Shown here piece after piece: positions 10,801 through 21,540 of a stretch of DNA of 64,000 nucleotides. Each line of letters begins with the position of its first letter. The first letter of the stretch is position 1. The DNA is from Leptodontidium sp. MPI-SDFR-AT-0119 (lineage: Eukaryota > Ascomycota > Leotiomycetes > Helotiales > Leptodontidiaceae): the NCBI GenBank assembly GCA_020726505.1, contig JAHLEZ010000015.1, forward strand, positions 930,001 to 994,000, in the 5' to 3' direction. Below the pieces are notes generated by a model that saw only the letters and a list, made by a program, of their open reading frames with translations, was not told where the DNA came from and made no database searches. Made by a program: the position numbers and the translations under genes.

Positions 10801-13800
10801 GAGGGTCTCCACCGACTGCAATGTTTAGAACTTCGATATTTGAAGCCATTTAAGCGACATGAGAGTTGTTTACCTTTCAGACGGTCCGCTGGCCACTTAT
10901 CATGCCCGGATAGCTTATAGTACATTTAGCTCAATCAGAAATGTACGAAAGGAGAGTAGAGAGGTAGAGGCAAAGGGTAGCTTTGGAAAACGAAGTACCG
11001 TACCACCGTACCGTGCCTTAGTTGAATTTTGACGCGATAGGGGTTCCCGTTGCCAAGCGAGCTTTGGCTTTCGACCCAGGTGGCTAAAAGCGGCGGCATG
11101 CAGTGGCAACTTTGCTCTACCGAGCATGAACCACAACGGTGTCGATTGATATATTTTTTTTCTTTTTTGGAATGGCATCAATTCTCATCGCAACTCGCCG
11201 TGAGTGACAAGTAGTGTGGAGAGCAAAGTTTTCGGATTACCGATGCATCGAGTCAGCTGCAAACGAACGCGTCAGATCCGGTGGTCGATGTTCCTCAAAA
11301 TTTCTGAAGAGAGTGAAGATCTCTGCTCAGGTAGGGCTGAAAACGTGTTGATCTTTTAGCACAGCCCCTGGTGTGGCGTGTAGTTGAGTGGAGTGGACCG
11401 ACATCGACCCATGGACCCAAAAAGCTCCATCAGTAGGTCTGAACCAAGCTGTCGCCAGGGTCCAGCTCTACAGGTATGTATGTAGGTCTAGGGCATTCAT
11501 GTGCATTGTCGATCATATATAATTCTCGCTGAAATAGTATGTTATTATATGGAGCATGAGCGGGAGACTTTGTAGTGCAAGTCAGCAAGTCCAAGATCTG
11601 ACATTTTGAACTTAATCACCATGTGGAATTGCGCAACGCCTCCTGTCGTCTTCGGGGAGGAGTGGATTGATCTGGTATGACGGTACTTTACTGTACCGAT
11701 AATCGAGGATGAAAGGTACAGAACACACTTCCTTGCTGATTATGAGGCACCCACTATCAACCCCGGCGATGATCTTTCCAAAAGGTTGCATCACCTGTGG
11801 CTTATTTGGCTGGCTTGTGTTGTGGCTGACCACCGTTGAAAGTTCTAAATTTCTTCGTCTTCGAGCTACAGATAAGATGCCGCCATGCCGCTATGCCAAG
11901 CTTGAACTTCCACCCCTCTTTTGCCACTTTCAGACGACATTCCTCCTAAAGTCGTCCCAGTGTGGAATTTTTGCAAGGACCCCGATCTACATACTTGTCT
12001 GCTCTAGTTTGCATCTATCCGATCGATCGCGTCATGCCACAGTCGTGACTCGTCGATTCAAGCTATGTCCCAAGTATTCCTTGTGCATGGCTGACGTATT
12101 GCACTGCAGCGACTCTCAGTCACAGCTGACTCTCTGCCTGTCTACTCCGTAGGAGCAGGTCTTGGAGCTGCAAATAAAGAAAGATCTTTGCAAGCCATTG
12201 ACGGAAGGAGTCCTAGTTTCACGGTACTCCGTAGGGGAAAGTGAAATCGAAATGCCGGAAGGCTTCCGGGAGACTACCTAGTCAATTGATCATGATCTCC
12301 TAAAACGGCAAGAGACCTCGAGGTATTTACTATCCAAACAGACAATCGGTAAGTACTGGATCAGTAGGTATGTAAAGCAGGTAAGACCACGGGGCAAAAG
12401 GGAGCAGCCATCCGACGTTGACCTGAGCCGATGGAGAGCGGGTGCAGCACTTGAACTTACTTGAGACTTGAACTTGAACTTGAACGTGCACTCACACCAC
12501 GATCCCCTAGCATTTTAAATTCAAGTTAGGGTTTCTCCGAGTTGACATCCAGGAGCCAGGGAAGAAATGTACTCCATAGAAAAGAAGAAAAGATAGCTAG
12601 GTCTGGGCTTGGCTGAAGTGTCGGCGCCAAACAAACCCCCACCTCGGCCTTGGAATGTAAATTTACTTGAGGTACTGCTCGCTCGCTAAGAGGACAGGCA
12701 TCCACTGACCCTGCCCTGCTGGCCCTCCCTTGTCGGCTATTTAGCCTGGAAATCCCAAGCAGCCAACTTGCTTGCGTGAGGATTGACTTTTGCCACACGG
12801 CAATGCCATCAAATCCTCGTCCCTGGCATTGCTTCTCCTCACTATTTTTCGAGATCGAGTTAAGGCATTGCGAACTAATCAAGCACTGGACTTGACTGCT
12901 TTTTGTCTAGCATTACTAACCCCGCCGTTTCTGTTCTGCCTTCTTTCACATGTCTTCCAACGGGCGGCAAGTTCAGGTTGTCTATCCTATCTGTCTTGCC
13001 CTGTTTTTCCTTGCTCTAGGCGAGACCACCAGTTACTTGTAAACATCGCCACCTCAACTCAACTCACCCCAACTCACCTCACCTCACTTCGAAAGTTCGA
13101 AACCACCTCGCCATCCCGGCGGTCCCCAGTGTTCTGGAGCCCCCTAATCCTCTAGCCGCTACCTGCGTGGCATTCAAGTGGTTCCCCGAGGTCTGACCCC
13201 CTATCCCCTAGCCCCCTGCTAGTGGAGGGGAGGCTCATGGGTATCTGAATTCCCATCCCCCAAATGGCTGCTGCTTTACCGATTCCCATCCCTCATCCCA
13301 TCCCACCCAAGCCCCCCCGTCTGTCAACGCTGAGCCTGTCCTGGCGGTCCCTCTCCTTAGGAGCCCTCCTACCTAAAGCCACCACCTTGTTTTCTCCTCT
13401 CCTCTCTTCTCTTCTCGCTGTTGCCGAACTCCACACGGCACAGCATATCCATAAGCATATCCCCATACACATGTCCAAATCCATATCCATGTCACTGCTA
13501 GGTCGAGGCCGACTGAAGCAAGGAGGGCTACAACTGGCAAGAATCGGCATGCCACTTCAGGCCTGGCCAAAAATGCCAACAGGTCTCGCCGGTCTTGGCC
13601 AGCAAGCTCGACGCTGTGGGTCGCGGGAGAAGGGTCTGCGCCAGACGCTGCCCTGCCATGCCCTGGCCCTAGGCTTGAGGGGTGCAACAATTGGCTTGAA
13701 ATGTGTGGCTGCTCCGTCTCTCTCCCTTCCATTCTTATTAACATTCACTATGCCCTGTCAAGACTGGAGGGGGTTCATGATTGTAGAGTACATCCCCCTC

Positions 13801-14208
13801 CCGATTCCCGAAGCTCTGTTCTTTTCTCCGTCTTCTTCTGCGTCTTCGTATCTTGCCTGGCATTACTTTGGATCGTCTCTCCCTCCCTGTTTGGTCTGCT
13901 GCTAGTAATTGTGCCGTCACTTGTCCATGTGCCTGGCGATCTTTCCTGCACTTCGCGTCTTCCGAGAGGCAAGCCCCAGAGCCCGTCTCTATAACTTCCC
14001 GGGACTCTGGCTCTGAACTTTTTTGTCTCAACATCTGATCCCCTACGGCTGTGCCTTTTCATCCTTGTCTAGTGCCTCTCTCTTTTTATACCTCTACTCG
14101 CTCTCAACGGCCCTACACGACTATTACGGCTCGGTTCAAATCTCTCCGGCGCACACGACCGCTCATTTGTCAAGATATTTTATCTCTGGAATTACCGCTA
14201 CCTTATTC
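7898..14208. other. Gene-poor tract between PRE7 and the YTH gene
   Basis: About 6.3 kb without a gene I can support. Open frames are short and carry no recognisable domain; the longest is 212 codons on the reverse strand (9276-9914). Local features: a TTGAAC-type hexamer run at 12450-12485, CAACTCAC/CACCT runs at 13052-13090, and strong CT-richness from about 12,900 to 14,200, typical of a fungal promoter and leader. The right end is best read as promoter and start of the leader of the YTH gene. The tract is not visibly AT-degraded, so there is no clear sign of RIP-mutated repeats. Confidence 0.55.
12450..12485. repeat. TTGAAC hexamer short tandem repeat
   Basis: TTGAAC occurs at the left end and then three times in tandem at the right end, separated by a diverged TTACTTGAGAC stretch. 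It is a small low-complexity repeat in the long intergenic tract, with no function evident. Confidence 0.6.
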
Positions 14209-14297
14209 GTAAGTGTCTGTCCAATCACCGCCTGCAGATGACGTGCCGTCTGAGGCAAATGAAAGGCTTAACACTGACAGTCTATTTTCTCCTTCAG
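14209..14297 (+). other. Probable 5'-leader intron 1 of the YTH gene
   Basis: Donor GTAAGTGTC at 14209, a CTTAACAC branch-like motif and a pyrimidine tract ending CTCCTTCAG at 14297 (89 nt). It is inferred from splice signals only; the surrounding sequence is CT-rich leader with no long coding frame. Confidence 0.5.
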
Positions 14298-14528
14298 ATC
14301 TTCAAAAGAGTTCAACGGCTTCGAACTCACCCGTTGCCAACTCAGGAAGCCTTAGCCACCTGCGCCTCCCCCACAACCAGAATCTCACAAGATTCATTCG
14401 ACGTTGCGCTGTAATCGCCAGGAACAGAAAGCCTATTTCTAGTCATTTTTCGCTACCTGTATTTGACATTACTCTCAAGTATTTAGAAGTTCATAACAGA
14501 CCGCTTGAGGAGTCGGACACTTGAACAG

Positions 14529-14687
14529 GTATGGGAGCCCTTATTCATTACTTCTCCCGCACACTATTTCACAGTTATATTGTTTTTCCATTGTAATCAC
14601 TATCCATTCAACTAGGTTACGGAATGGGATTTCATCTCCCGTTTCTATACTGATCGCAATGCTAACATGGCCTTTTTCTGGGGACAG
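14529..14687 (+). other. Probable 5'-leader intron 2 of the YTH gene
   Basis: Donor GTATGGG at 14529, branch motif GCTAACATGG and acceptor TTTCTGGGGACAG ending 14687 (159 nt). Splicing removes the in-frame upstream ATG at 14667, which supports the start at 14733. Inferred from splice signals. Confidence 0.6.
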
Positions 14688-14732
14688 TTCTGGGGACAAT
14701 TACCGATAATATACGAAATCACTGTGGGAGAA

Positions 14733-16746
14733 ATGTCCGGTTCATCGCCTTCTCGCGATCATTCGAATACTTCTCCAGGATCCAGGCCAAACACAAATCA
14801 TAATTCCGGCGCAGGCCAGTACAATGAGAATGAAGTCGGGAGGGGATTTCAAGGGGCTTCACAACTCCAAAATTCTTCACAGCTATTTTCGCAAGGACAA
14901 CCAGACCCGTTCGGCTTGACATCGCTTTCCAACTCGCTGCCAGATGTTGCGTATCAAAACTATAACAGCGCCAACTTGCCTACCCAAAGGTATTCTACTG
15001 GCCCATCACCACCTCCTCTTATGTACCAGTTCCAAAATGTACCTCAATTCGCTGGTCAGCAAACCATGGGCCAACCTTTCCAGCACATGCAATACAATAT
15101 GGGATATCAACAGCAGTATCAAGGAATGTATGGACCCGGTCAAACGCAACAAGCGCACAATTCACAACCTACGATAAACAGCGGAAGTCAATTCTATCAG
15201 GGACATGGCTTTATGGGACAGCAGCAGCAGCCGATGAGTCCGCCCTTTATGGTTCATACTGGTCAATATGGTGTTCAAGGTCAGGTTTATCCGGTTCCCT
15301 CGGCATCAGGTTCATTTGGCGCAAGAGGAGGCTTCATGGGAGAAAATCGTCAACCGGGCCAGCCACGTGGTAATGAATATCTCAGCTCTTCAGCTGGCGG
15401 TACTCCAGGGAGGTCTAGCAGTATGGGTAAGCTCGGGTTGCTGCGCATTGCAAATCAGCAATTGGGGGTTGTTTGAATTTTCGCTAATGTTTTTGTAGCC
15501 TCTAGCCCTGCTCAGTCCTCAGTTGTCAGAGGTCCGCCTCGAAAGCCTCGTCAAAGCGGTAGGCCATTAAAGCAATCAGCGCAAGTCAAAATATCGCAAC
15601 TAACTGAATATCTAGGCCATGCGATTTGGATAGGAAATTTGCCACCACAAACGGATCTAATGAGCCTAGTTCTCCATGTATGCAAGGAAACTGTTGGGCT
15701 CGAGTCATTGTTCCTCATCTCCAAGAGCAATTGCGCATTTGCAAACTTTAAGGACGAAGCTGCCTGTGCTGCTGCGCAAATGAAGATACACGATTCTCGG
15801 TTCCAAACGGTCAGGCTTGTAAGTCGATTGAGAAGGAACTCAGTTGGAACAGCGGTAGGTGTATCAGTTCCAACTGGCCCAGCAGCTCTGTCTCCGCCAT
15901 CGAACCCACTGGTAGCTCGCAGCATCACTCCGGACAGCGATACGAAACCCAAAGAAGGGGAGGAGGAAGCTGGCGAACCCAAAACAGCCGACGATGCCAG
16001 TGGCACCAAGGACAAGTTTTTCATTGTGAAAAGTCTAACGGTGGAAGATTTGGAGCTCAGTGTCAGAAATGGGATATGGGCTACTCAATCTCACAACGAG
16101 GATGCGCTGAACAAGGCATACCAGGTAAAGGGAACCTTGATTGACCTATAAATTTTATTGCTGACTTCTCTTACTGCAGACTGCGGAAAATGTTTACTTG
16201 GTCTTCTCTGCCAACAAATCTGGCGAATACTTTGGATATGCTAAGATGATATCACCCATCAACAACGACCCTGCTGCAGCCATCGAATTCGCACCGAAGG
16301 CACACACGGTAGAAGATCCAGAACTTCCCAAGGCGATTCCGACCCCCGCTTCCGAATTTGCGCCAAAAGGACGAATCATTGACGACTCAGCGCGCGGTAC
16401 GATCTTCTGGGAGGTGGAACGAGATGAGATTGATGGGGGAGATGAGGAGGACGAGAGCCAGAGCAACAGAAGCGACGAGGATCCCGATTCGAAGTCACCT
16501 TCCAAGGCATGGGGCAAGCCATTCCAGGTGGAATGGGTGTCTACGACCCGCCTTCCATTTTACAGAACAAGGGGATTACGGAACCCGTGGAACTCGAACA
16601 GGGAGGTCAAGATTGCACGCGATGGCACCGAGTTGGAAAGCAGTGTTGGACGAAGACTCCTTGGTCTTTTCCACCGACTCCCAAGTCCAGTTGCGCCCAA
16701 CATGCCTGTGATGGGTGTCTACCCTCCAGTTCGCCAGTTCCAGTAG
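14733..16746 (+). CDS. RRM + YTH domain RNA-binding protein (m6A-reader family)
   Basis: Exons 14733-15426, 15499-15558, 15616-16124, 16180-16746; 609 residues. The first 240 residues are a disordered Gln/Ser/Gly/Asn-rich region. An RRM-like domain follows (about 253-325: AIWIGNLPPQTD ... CAFANFKDEAAC). A YTH domain runs from about 385 to 590: FFIVKSLTVEDLELS, the GIWATQ block with the first cage tryptophan, VYLVFSANKSGEYFGYAKM, then KPFQVEWVS, LRNPWNSNREVKIARDGTE. YTH domains bind N6-methyladenosine in RNA; by position the cage tryptophans are in GIWATQ, IFWEVE and KAWGKP. Between FGYAKMISPI and GKPF there are 84 residues, mostly acidic and Ser-rich, where classical YTH domains have about 20-25. 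I start at 14733 because the earlier in-frame ATG (14667) lies in a probable leader intron. The RNA target is not predictable. Confidence 0.92.
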
Positions 16747-17129
16747 GTGGCCATTAGTTGGATCCATGGCACCCGTCACGTTGAAAGCCAGTTGCTATAT
16801 GTACTGTACATGAGCTCCCACTTTGCTGGTCATTGCAAGGAGCTTCTTACTACTTTTCTCCCTCTATGGTAACGATTCACGACGAATTAGACTGCATATG
16901 ACGGAATATGAGGATACTATTTGGGGATCAGATCAAGCTGGACGCTTGACTTGCATTGGATGTACTCTTGCATGCATTTACACACTTGGCGCGAGGAGGT
17001 TACGTTTTGAACCTAGTCTAGGAATTAATGTCTGGTGGAATGATACCAGATTATACGCACATCTCACTTCAGCCTTTTCTTCAGCTACGAGATAGCAATA
17101 TTTGGAATCGTCAAGCTACAATAACCTAA

Positions 17130-17145
17130 CCCCCCCCCCCCCCCC
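17130..17145. repeat. Poly-C homopolymer (16 C)
   Basis: An uninterrupted run of 16 cytosines follows AATAACCTAA. It lies in intergenic sequence downstream of the YTH gene. The length may be uncertain because homopolymers are error-prone in sequencing. Confidence 0.85.
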
Positions 17146-17611
17146 TTCCACCCAAACCCAACACCGAGGCTCGTTTTAGAAAGGTACCAAGGTACCAAAC
17201 CATCCTAACAAAAACACACTACCTAACCTAGCTTACCGAGATTCCGGTTTTGGTGGTTGGCTTACCTGACTAGTATCGGGGCCGGCTCATGACGCCGATT
17301 TCTCCTCGGAAAGAAATCTTCGATTCGACACTTTCCTTCCTTCCTTCCTAATTTTATTATTTGGAATTCCAATTTTAGCACCAAACATGGCTGTCACTTT
17401 ACTGTCTTCCTAGTCCGTCCAGCCGGAGTGGACGTCCGGTCAACACTTACCCAATCATATCGATATAATGATACATTTTTTATATTTGCCACACGCAAGC
17501 ATAAACGGGAAGAGGCAGCGCTGTAAACTTATCTTTAAAAGGTATTGTCGAGTAATAAAAATGTCGACGACGTCGCCCCGAATCAGTGACCCTTGCAATT
17601 ATAAGTGGGAA

Positions 17612-17639
17612 GTTGAGTGTTGGGTGTTGGGTGTTGGGA
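17612..17639. repeat. Four tandem copies of a GTTGGGT-type heptamer
   Basis: GTTGAGT, GTTGGGT, GTTGGGT, GTTGGGA in tandem. A short G/T-rich minisatellite in intergenic DNA; it resembles neither the fungal telomere repeat TTAGGG nor a known control site. Confidence 0.75.
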
Positions 17640-18424
17640 TGTGACGTGCAAGACAAGACACAGAGCAAGGTTTATTGAAAGAAAGTCATGACGTGACGTC
17701 GGAATTGGGGAGGGGGGAAAAATCAAGTGGACAAGGACGACGGTGGCGTTGTGGGGTGGGATGTCACAAAATAATACCGAGAATACCTAGGTACAAGGGT
17801 ACATACAAGGAACTCGTACAAACCGGAATGGATTAGGTTTTGAGCTGTGGCGGTGCAAAAGTCGTTCGTTGTTTTGGTGGAGCTCGGAAAAGCGGCGGCC
17901 AAGGTAGATTTAGCGAATCCTCTAGAATGCACATGTTTTCGTGATGACTTCTGGTGCAGTGCTCGTAGGAGGAGAAAATGAAGTGGAAGACAGAATGCAG
18001 TAATGCATCGTAGGTAAATTAGTTATTCCCTTGAGGGTTGCAGGTTATGAATTTTCCGGAGAGCACTTGATAATGTGCTGGAAAATTTGAAGAAGTTCGC
18101 TGTTGGACCTGATTGGTGCTTGCTCCACCACAAGCTGGCCTCGCTTCCCCTAAAACCGCAACAACACAACCTTAGAAGAAATCAAAAAAATAGAAGGGAT
18201 TGGGGATATTGATGGATGTACCGTCGTCAGAATGAATGAACCGGAGATCTTTCCAGCTTGCTACACAATTTCAGCGTTCATGATACCTTTTGCTGAAGTT
18301 TCCGTTTTCGGGGTTTCGTCGAAACTTCTAGTCGCTTGTAGATGAAGCTCGAAGAATCACGAGACAACAACGTCATTCCACGTTCTTTGTCTCTTCCGCA
18401 AATTGAAGCCTCACGATAACGCCA

Positions 18425-18456
18425 GAATGTTCGAATAGCTTCATTCCAGAATTTTC
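18425..18456 (+). promoter_or_regulatory. Heat-shock elements upstream of hsp30
   Basis: GAATGTTCGAA (18425-18435) is followed by TTCCAGAATTTTC (18444-18456), a perfect TTCnnGAAnnTTC array of three alternating units, the binding site for trimeric heat-shock factor. A looser TTC/GAA/TTC cluster lies near 18317-18331. A TATATA motif at 18485-18490 sits downstream, about 70 bases before the first ATG. The layout predicts strong heat induction. Confidence 0.85.
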
Positions 18457-18483
18457 CAGCGTCTAGTAGAAATGCCTCCTCGA

Positions 18484-18493
18484 GTATATATAC
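18484..18493 (+). promoter_or_regulatory. TATA box of hsp30
   Basis: GTATATATAC, a ten-base palindrome between the heat-shock elements and the coding start. Position and composition fit a TATA box of an inducible promoter. Confidence 0.65.
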
Positions 18494-18558
18494 CCAGCTG
18501 AGATCCTCTGAAGCTCTCCTCTCCTCATCACAACAAACAAACAAAGAAAATCAACTTC

Positions 18559-19323
18559 ATGCAATCAGCTCGCACAACACTCAAACTCAGACAACCACTC
18601 AGACAATCTCTCAAGAGAATTACCCCTCGCCAATCAACTCGCAAGATGTCTCTCTTCCCCAACTCATTTTTCGCCTCGCCCTCCGCGGCCAACAACACAT
18701 CCTTCCACCCACTCTTCCGCCTTCTCGACGACTTCGAGCAGCACTCTCGCAACACCGACAACGGCCACCCACACCGCCAGCTCCGCACCAACATGAAGTC
18801 CTTCACCCCCAAATTCGACGTCAAGGAGTTGGCCGAGGCTTACGAGCTGCACGGTGACCTCCCCGGCATCGAGCAGAAGGATGTCGAGATCGAATTTACC
18901 GACGTCCAAACCATCACCGTCCGCGGCCGAACTGAACGCTCCTTCACCTCTGGCACTCCTCCATCTGGATTGATCGAGGGCTCAGAAACTCCAGCTGCAA
19001 TCGAGTCAGCACCCAACGATGCCAGCAAGCCCGCTGCCCACAAAGCCACAGTCGAGGATGAAGACGCCATCATGGTGACCGACCCAGCTCAAACCCAAGT
19101 TGCCACCACCACCAAGGATGCCACCAAGGAGGAGAAAGCTGAACCCAAGGCCAAATACTGGGTCTCAGAGCGATCCGTCGGCGAGTTCTCCCGCTCATTC
19201 ACCTTCCCCGTCCGCGTGGACCAGGACGGCGTCAAGGCCAGCATGAAGAACGGGGTCCTCTCCATCATTGTTCCCAAGGCCAAGAAGCACGAGGCTAAGA
19301 AGATCCCTATCTGGTCCATGTGA
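18559..19323 (+). CDS. hsp30: Small heat-shock protein, Hsp30/Hsp20 alpha-crystallin family
   Basis: ATP-independent chaperone that binds unfolding proteins. Intronless, 254 residues from the first ATG (18559) or 225 from the second in-frame ATG (18646, MSLFPNSFFASP). The second start matches the family start (Neurospora HSP30 begins M-x-LFP). The alpha-crystallin domain is split, as usual in this fungal group: KFDVKELAEAYELHGDLPGIEQKDVEIEF and TITVRGR, a long acidic/Ala-Thr linker (about residues 132-197), then the YWVSERSVGEFSRSF and NGVLSIIVPK strands. The C-terminal IPIWSM carries an I-x-I motif for oligomer contacts. The extra 29 residues from the first ATG hold ten Lys/Arg and no acidic residue, like a mitochondrial presequence. 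The first ATG has a poor context (T at -3), the second a good one (A at -3). Heat-shock elements and a TATA box lie upstream. Confidence 0.94.
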   Translation: MQSARTTLKLRQPLRQSLKRITPRQSTRKMSLFPNSFFASPSAANNTSFHPLFRLLDDFEQHSRNTDNGHPHRQLRTNMKSFTPKFDVKELAEAYELHGDLPGIEQKDVEIEFTDVQTITVRGRTERSFTSGTPPSGLIEGSETPAAIESAPNDASKPAAHKATVEDEDAIMVTDPAQTQVATTTKDATKEEKAEPKAKYWVSERSVGEFSRSFTFPVRVDQDGVKASMKNGVLSIIVPKAKKHEAKKIPIWSM

Positions 19324-20357
19324 ATCTGATTTGGAGGATTGGAATAGCGGTCAAGCATGGCATGGCATGACATACCATGGAAGGCAGGACATTGGAGTTT
19401 GTTTCGGAAAGGAAAATGGAGTTCATCGTTTTTCGATTGGTAATGGTTTATTGCGGAGGGGAATAGGGGAGTTGATTTGATTTTTCTTGCTTCCTCGTTT
19501 GCATGGACTTTGAGCATGGATTTGAAGTGAAGGGGAGGATTTGTTCCTGCGGCGTGAAGTTGGGTGCCTTGCAAGCACTTGATACTTCACGGCTGCTTTG
19601 GGGGACATGAAAAGCGCTCACTTGGTTTGTTTGTATTCGTCTGCTCTATAGCATAATACAATACCAAATATCAAACCAAACTTTCCTTGCCTTTTACCAG
19701 AAATACCTCTTCGTGACTGATATAACTTCGTGATGCTTAAACCGTGGATTTGTGGAACTGTAGGACCAGTAGACCAGGACTGATCCTCTAGTAGTTATAG
19801 TAAACTTGTAATAGCCGAAAAAGTCGCTTAGAAAGTTCCTAACATTGAACTTATTGACTGACTGCAGATAGTGGTGAAGGTTGAAGATATTTATTTTCTA
19901 GAAATCGTTAACGTTACTTCCTGCGCAAGTCCACCTGACAACGGCACTGCTGGTACTGTACTATCCTGCGTTCTATGCCACAACCCCAGCACTTGTTCCC
20001 AGGCTACAGAATACATATCCTATTTTCCAATTCTCCTACGTTGCGGTGGAGTAGTAGAGCTCGGCTGGGGCATACACCATGCACCATTGGATGCCAGCTC
20101 AAGTTTCGAAGAACTTTTATTCCTCTACGATATATGTGTCTACGTGAACTATCATGCAATCAATGAACCTGCATCACCTAGAATATCATATTATGCAGCC
20201 CACAAATGCCACGCAAATATGCCCTCAGTTGCATAAGAGGCCAGCAACGAAACGTGACCATCGTGTGGCATTCCATTTTCCCATCCAAAAGAACTCCGTC
20301 CACATGAGGCCTCCAACGCCATGAAATGCAAGCCCTCTCAAAAAAAAATCCATTCTC
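19324..20357. other. Intergenic between convergent hsp30 and PNO1
   Basis: About 1 kb holding the 3' ends of two convergent genes. A 121-codon frame at 19871-20236 shows no domain and no splice partners, so I treat it as chance. No other structure seen. Confidence 0.5.
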
Positions 20358-21225
20358 TCAAAATCTCTCCTTCATCCTCGCCGCCACCGTTCTCAAATTC
20401 CCATACACCTTTCCGGGAGGACTACCAAGAATCAAGCTGACAACCGCCGTCTTTGCGATTTGGATATTCTTGAAACCGCCAAGAAGATGAATCTTCGAGT
20501 CCGCAAGCACGATTCTTGTCCGACTGGCATTCTCGATAGCGAACTTGGTCTTTCCATCCTTCCCTGCAATTCGACCAATCGCTCTGCCCAAATGTTCTCC
20601 CTGCAGCGTCTTAACGTCCTGGATCTGGAAAGTCTGGATATACAGGTCGTCTAGACGGAGAAGGGCAATCGCATCGTCGATATCAAATCCGAGAGAGAAA
20701 GCCTGGACGAAGTCGGCACCCTTCTGGAGCGCTCCCGGGTCGGTGGTGTGTTTTGAGGATCGGAGCTCGACCGATTTCGAGTGGATGTTCATGCGTACTT
20801 GCAGCTTCAGGTGCTCGACGAGTGGAGGGTACATCTTTGGCCATACGGCCTTGAGAGGCGTCATTCTGTGAGGTGGGATAGGGACTTTTCGGGTTTCGAC
20901 TCGGTTCACACTATCCTATGTGGTATTAGTGATTGCATGTATTGCAAGTTGGCTTGGGATGCTTACGACGTTCTTGGAAGGCACAAATCTCGGCCTTCCC
21001 TCTTCATCAATATGCATCTCTGTGTCTCCATCCACCGGCTGGACTGCGTTCAAATCTGTTGGTTCCGCATCTGGCGCATCAAGTAGAAGTTCGTCATCTT
21101 GCTCTGCGTCCTGTTAGCCTGCGATCTTGAAAGATTACCTCATTTGCTTTACCTTGTGGCAGAGGCACACTCGCAGCCTCAGCCAACTCTTCTGGCCTTC
21201 TCAGCAGGGCGGTTGGTGCAGGCAT
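20358..21225 (-). CDS. pno1: Pre-rRNA-processing protein PNO1/DIM2 (KH domain)
   Basis: Assembly factor of the small ribosomal subunit that acts at the 3' end of 18S rRNA with Nob1 and Dim1, in nucleolus and cytoplasm. Exons (reverse): 21153-21225, 20967-21103, 20358-20915; 255 residues (yeast 274). The N-terminus is a variable acidic tail. The conserved core starts at RFVPSKNVDSVNRVETRKVPIP. The KH domain near residues 165-240 contains GEHLGRAIGRIAGKDGKT (GxxG type) followed by RTRIVLADSKIHLLGG. The C-terminus SLILGSPPGKVY is typical. The first intron uses acceptor ACGCAG at 21104; the closer AACAG site would put the reading frame into a stop. The second uses CACATAG, restoring VDSVNRVE. It diverges from MDM31 over 315 bp. 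Confidence 0.94.
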
Positions 21226-21540
21226 TTTGCGGGTGTTGGGATGGAGAGGGAGGTTCTTGGTGGGGAAATAAAATTGTACGTCGATATCAGATAAGGTTTT
21301 GTTCTGGTGGTGTGAAAATTGTCTCGGCTCGCTCAGACCACCCGGCGGCTCGTGCCTCCGAAGCCTCGCCTCTTAGTCGCGTCGATCCAAGAAAATCCAG
21401 GCCTGCCGCCCAGCCATGCAGCCCAAAGCGTCATTAAATTCGACTTCTCCTCTTTCCCTCGCGTGCTCTGCTGCTGATACTGGCAGTGATGGACTTTGCG
21501 ACTTCAACAGTCCGCACATATTCAGGATGATCCGGAGAGT
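21226..21540. promoter_or_regulatory. Shared divergent promoter PNO1 / MDM31
   Basis: 315 bases between the start codons of two head-to-head genes. It must contain both promoters. No clear TATA box; no factor site that I would name. Confidence 0.6.

Larger units (their letters stand above)
16747..18423. other. Intergenic: YTH 3' region and hsp30 upstream region
   Basis: About 1.7 kb with no supported gene. It contains a 16-base poly-C run (17130-17145), a duplicated GGTACCAA motif near 17182, CTTCC repeats near 17332-17350, and a four-copy 7-base repeat at 17612-17639. The right end carries heat-shock promoter elements listed separately. Confidence 0.6.

Noticed and set aside
14667..14732. 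Upstream ATG (MAFFWGQFW) as start of the YTH protein
   Set aside because: It lies between a branch motif and the acceptor of a probable leader intron; the ATG at 14733 remains after splicing.
17130..17145. AACCTAA plus poly-C considered as telomere-like
   Set aside because: A single unit next to a C homopolymer; no TTAGGG/CCCTAA array and genes continue on both sides.
20967..21152. 28-nt intron in PNO1 using GTAATC and AACAG
   Set aside because: Too short for a spliceosomal intron; a 49-nt intron with donor GTAAAG and acceptor ACGCAG keeps frame.
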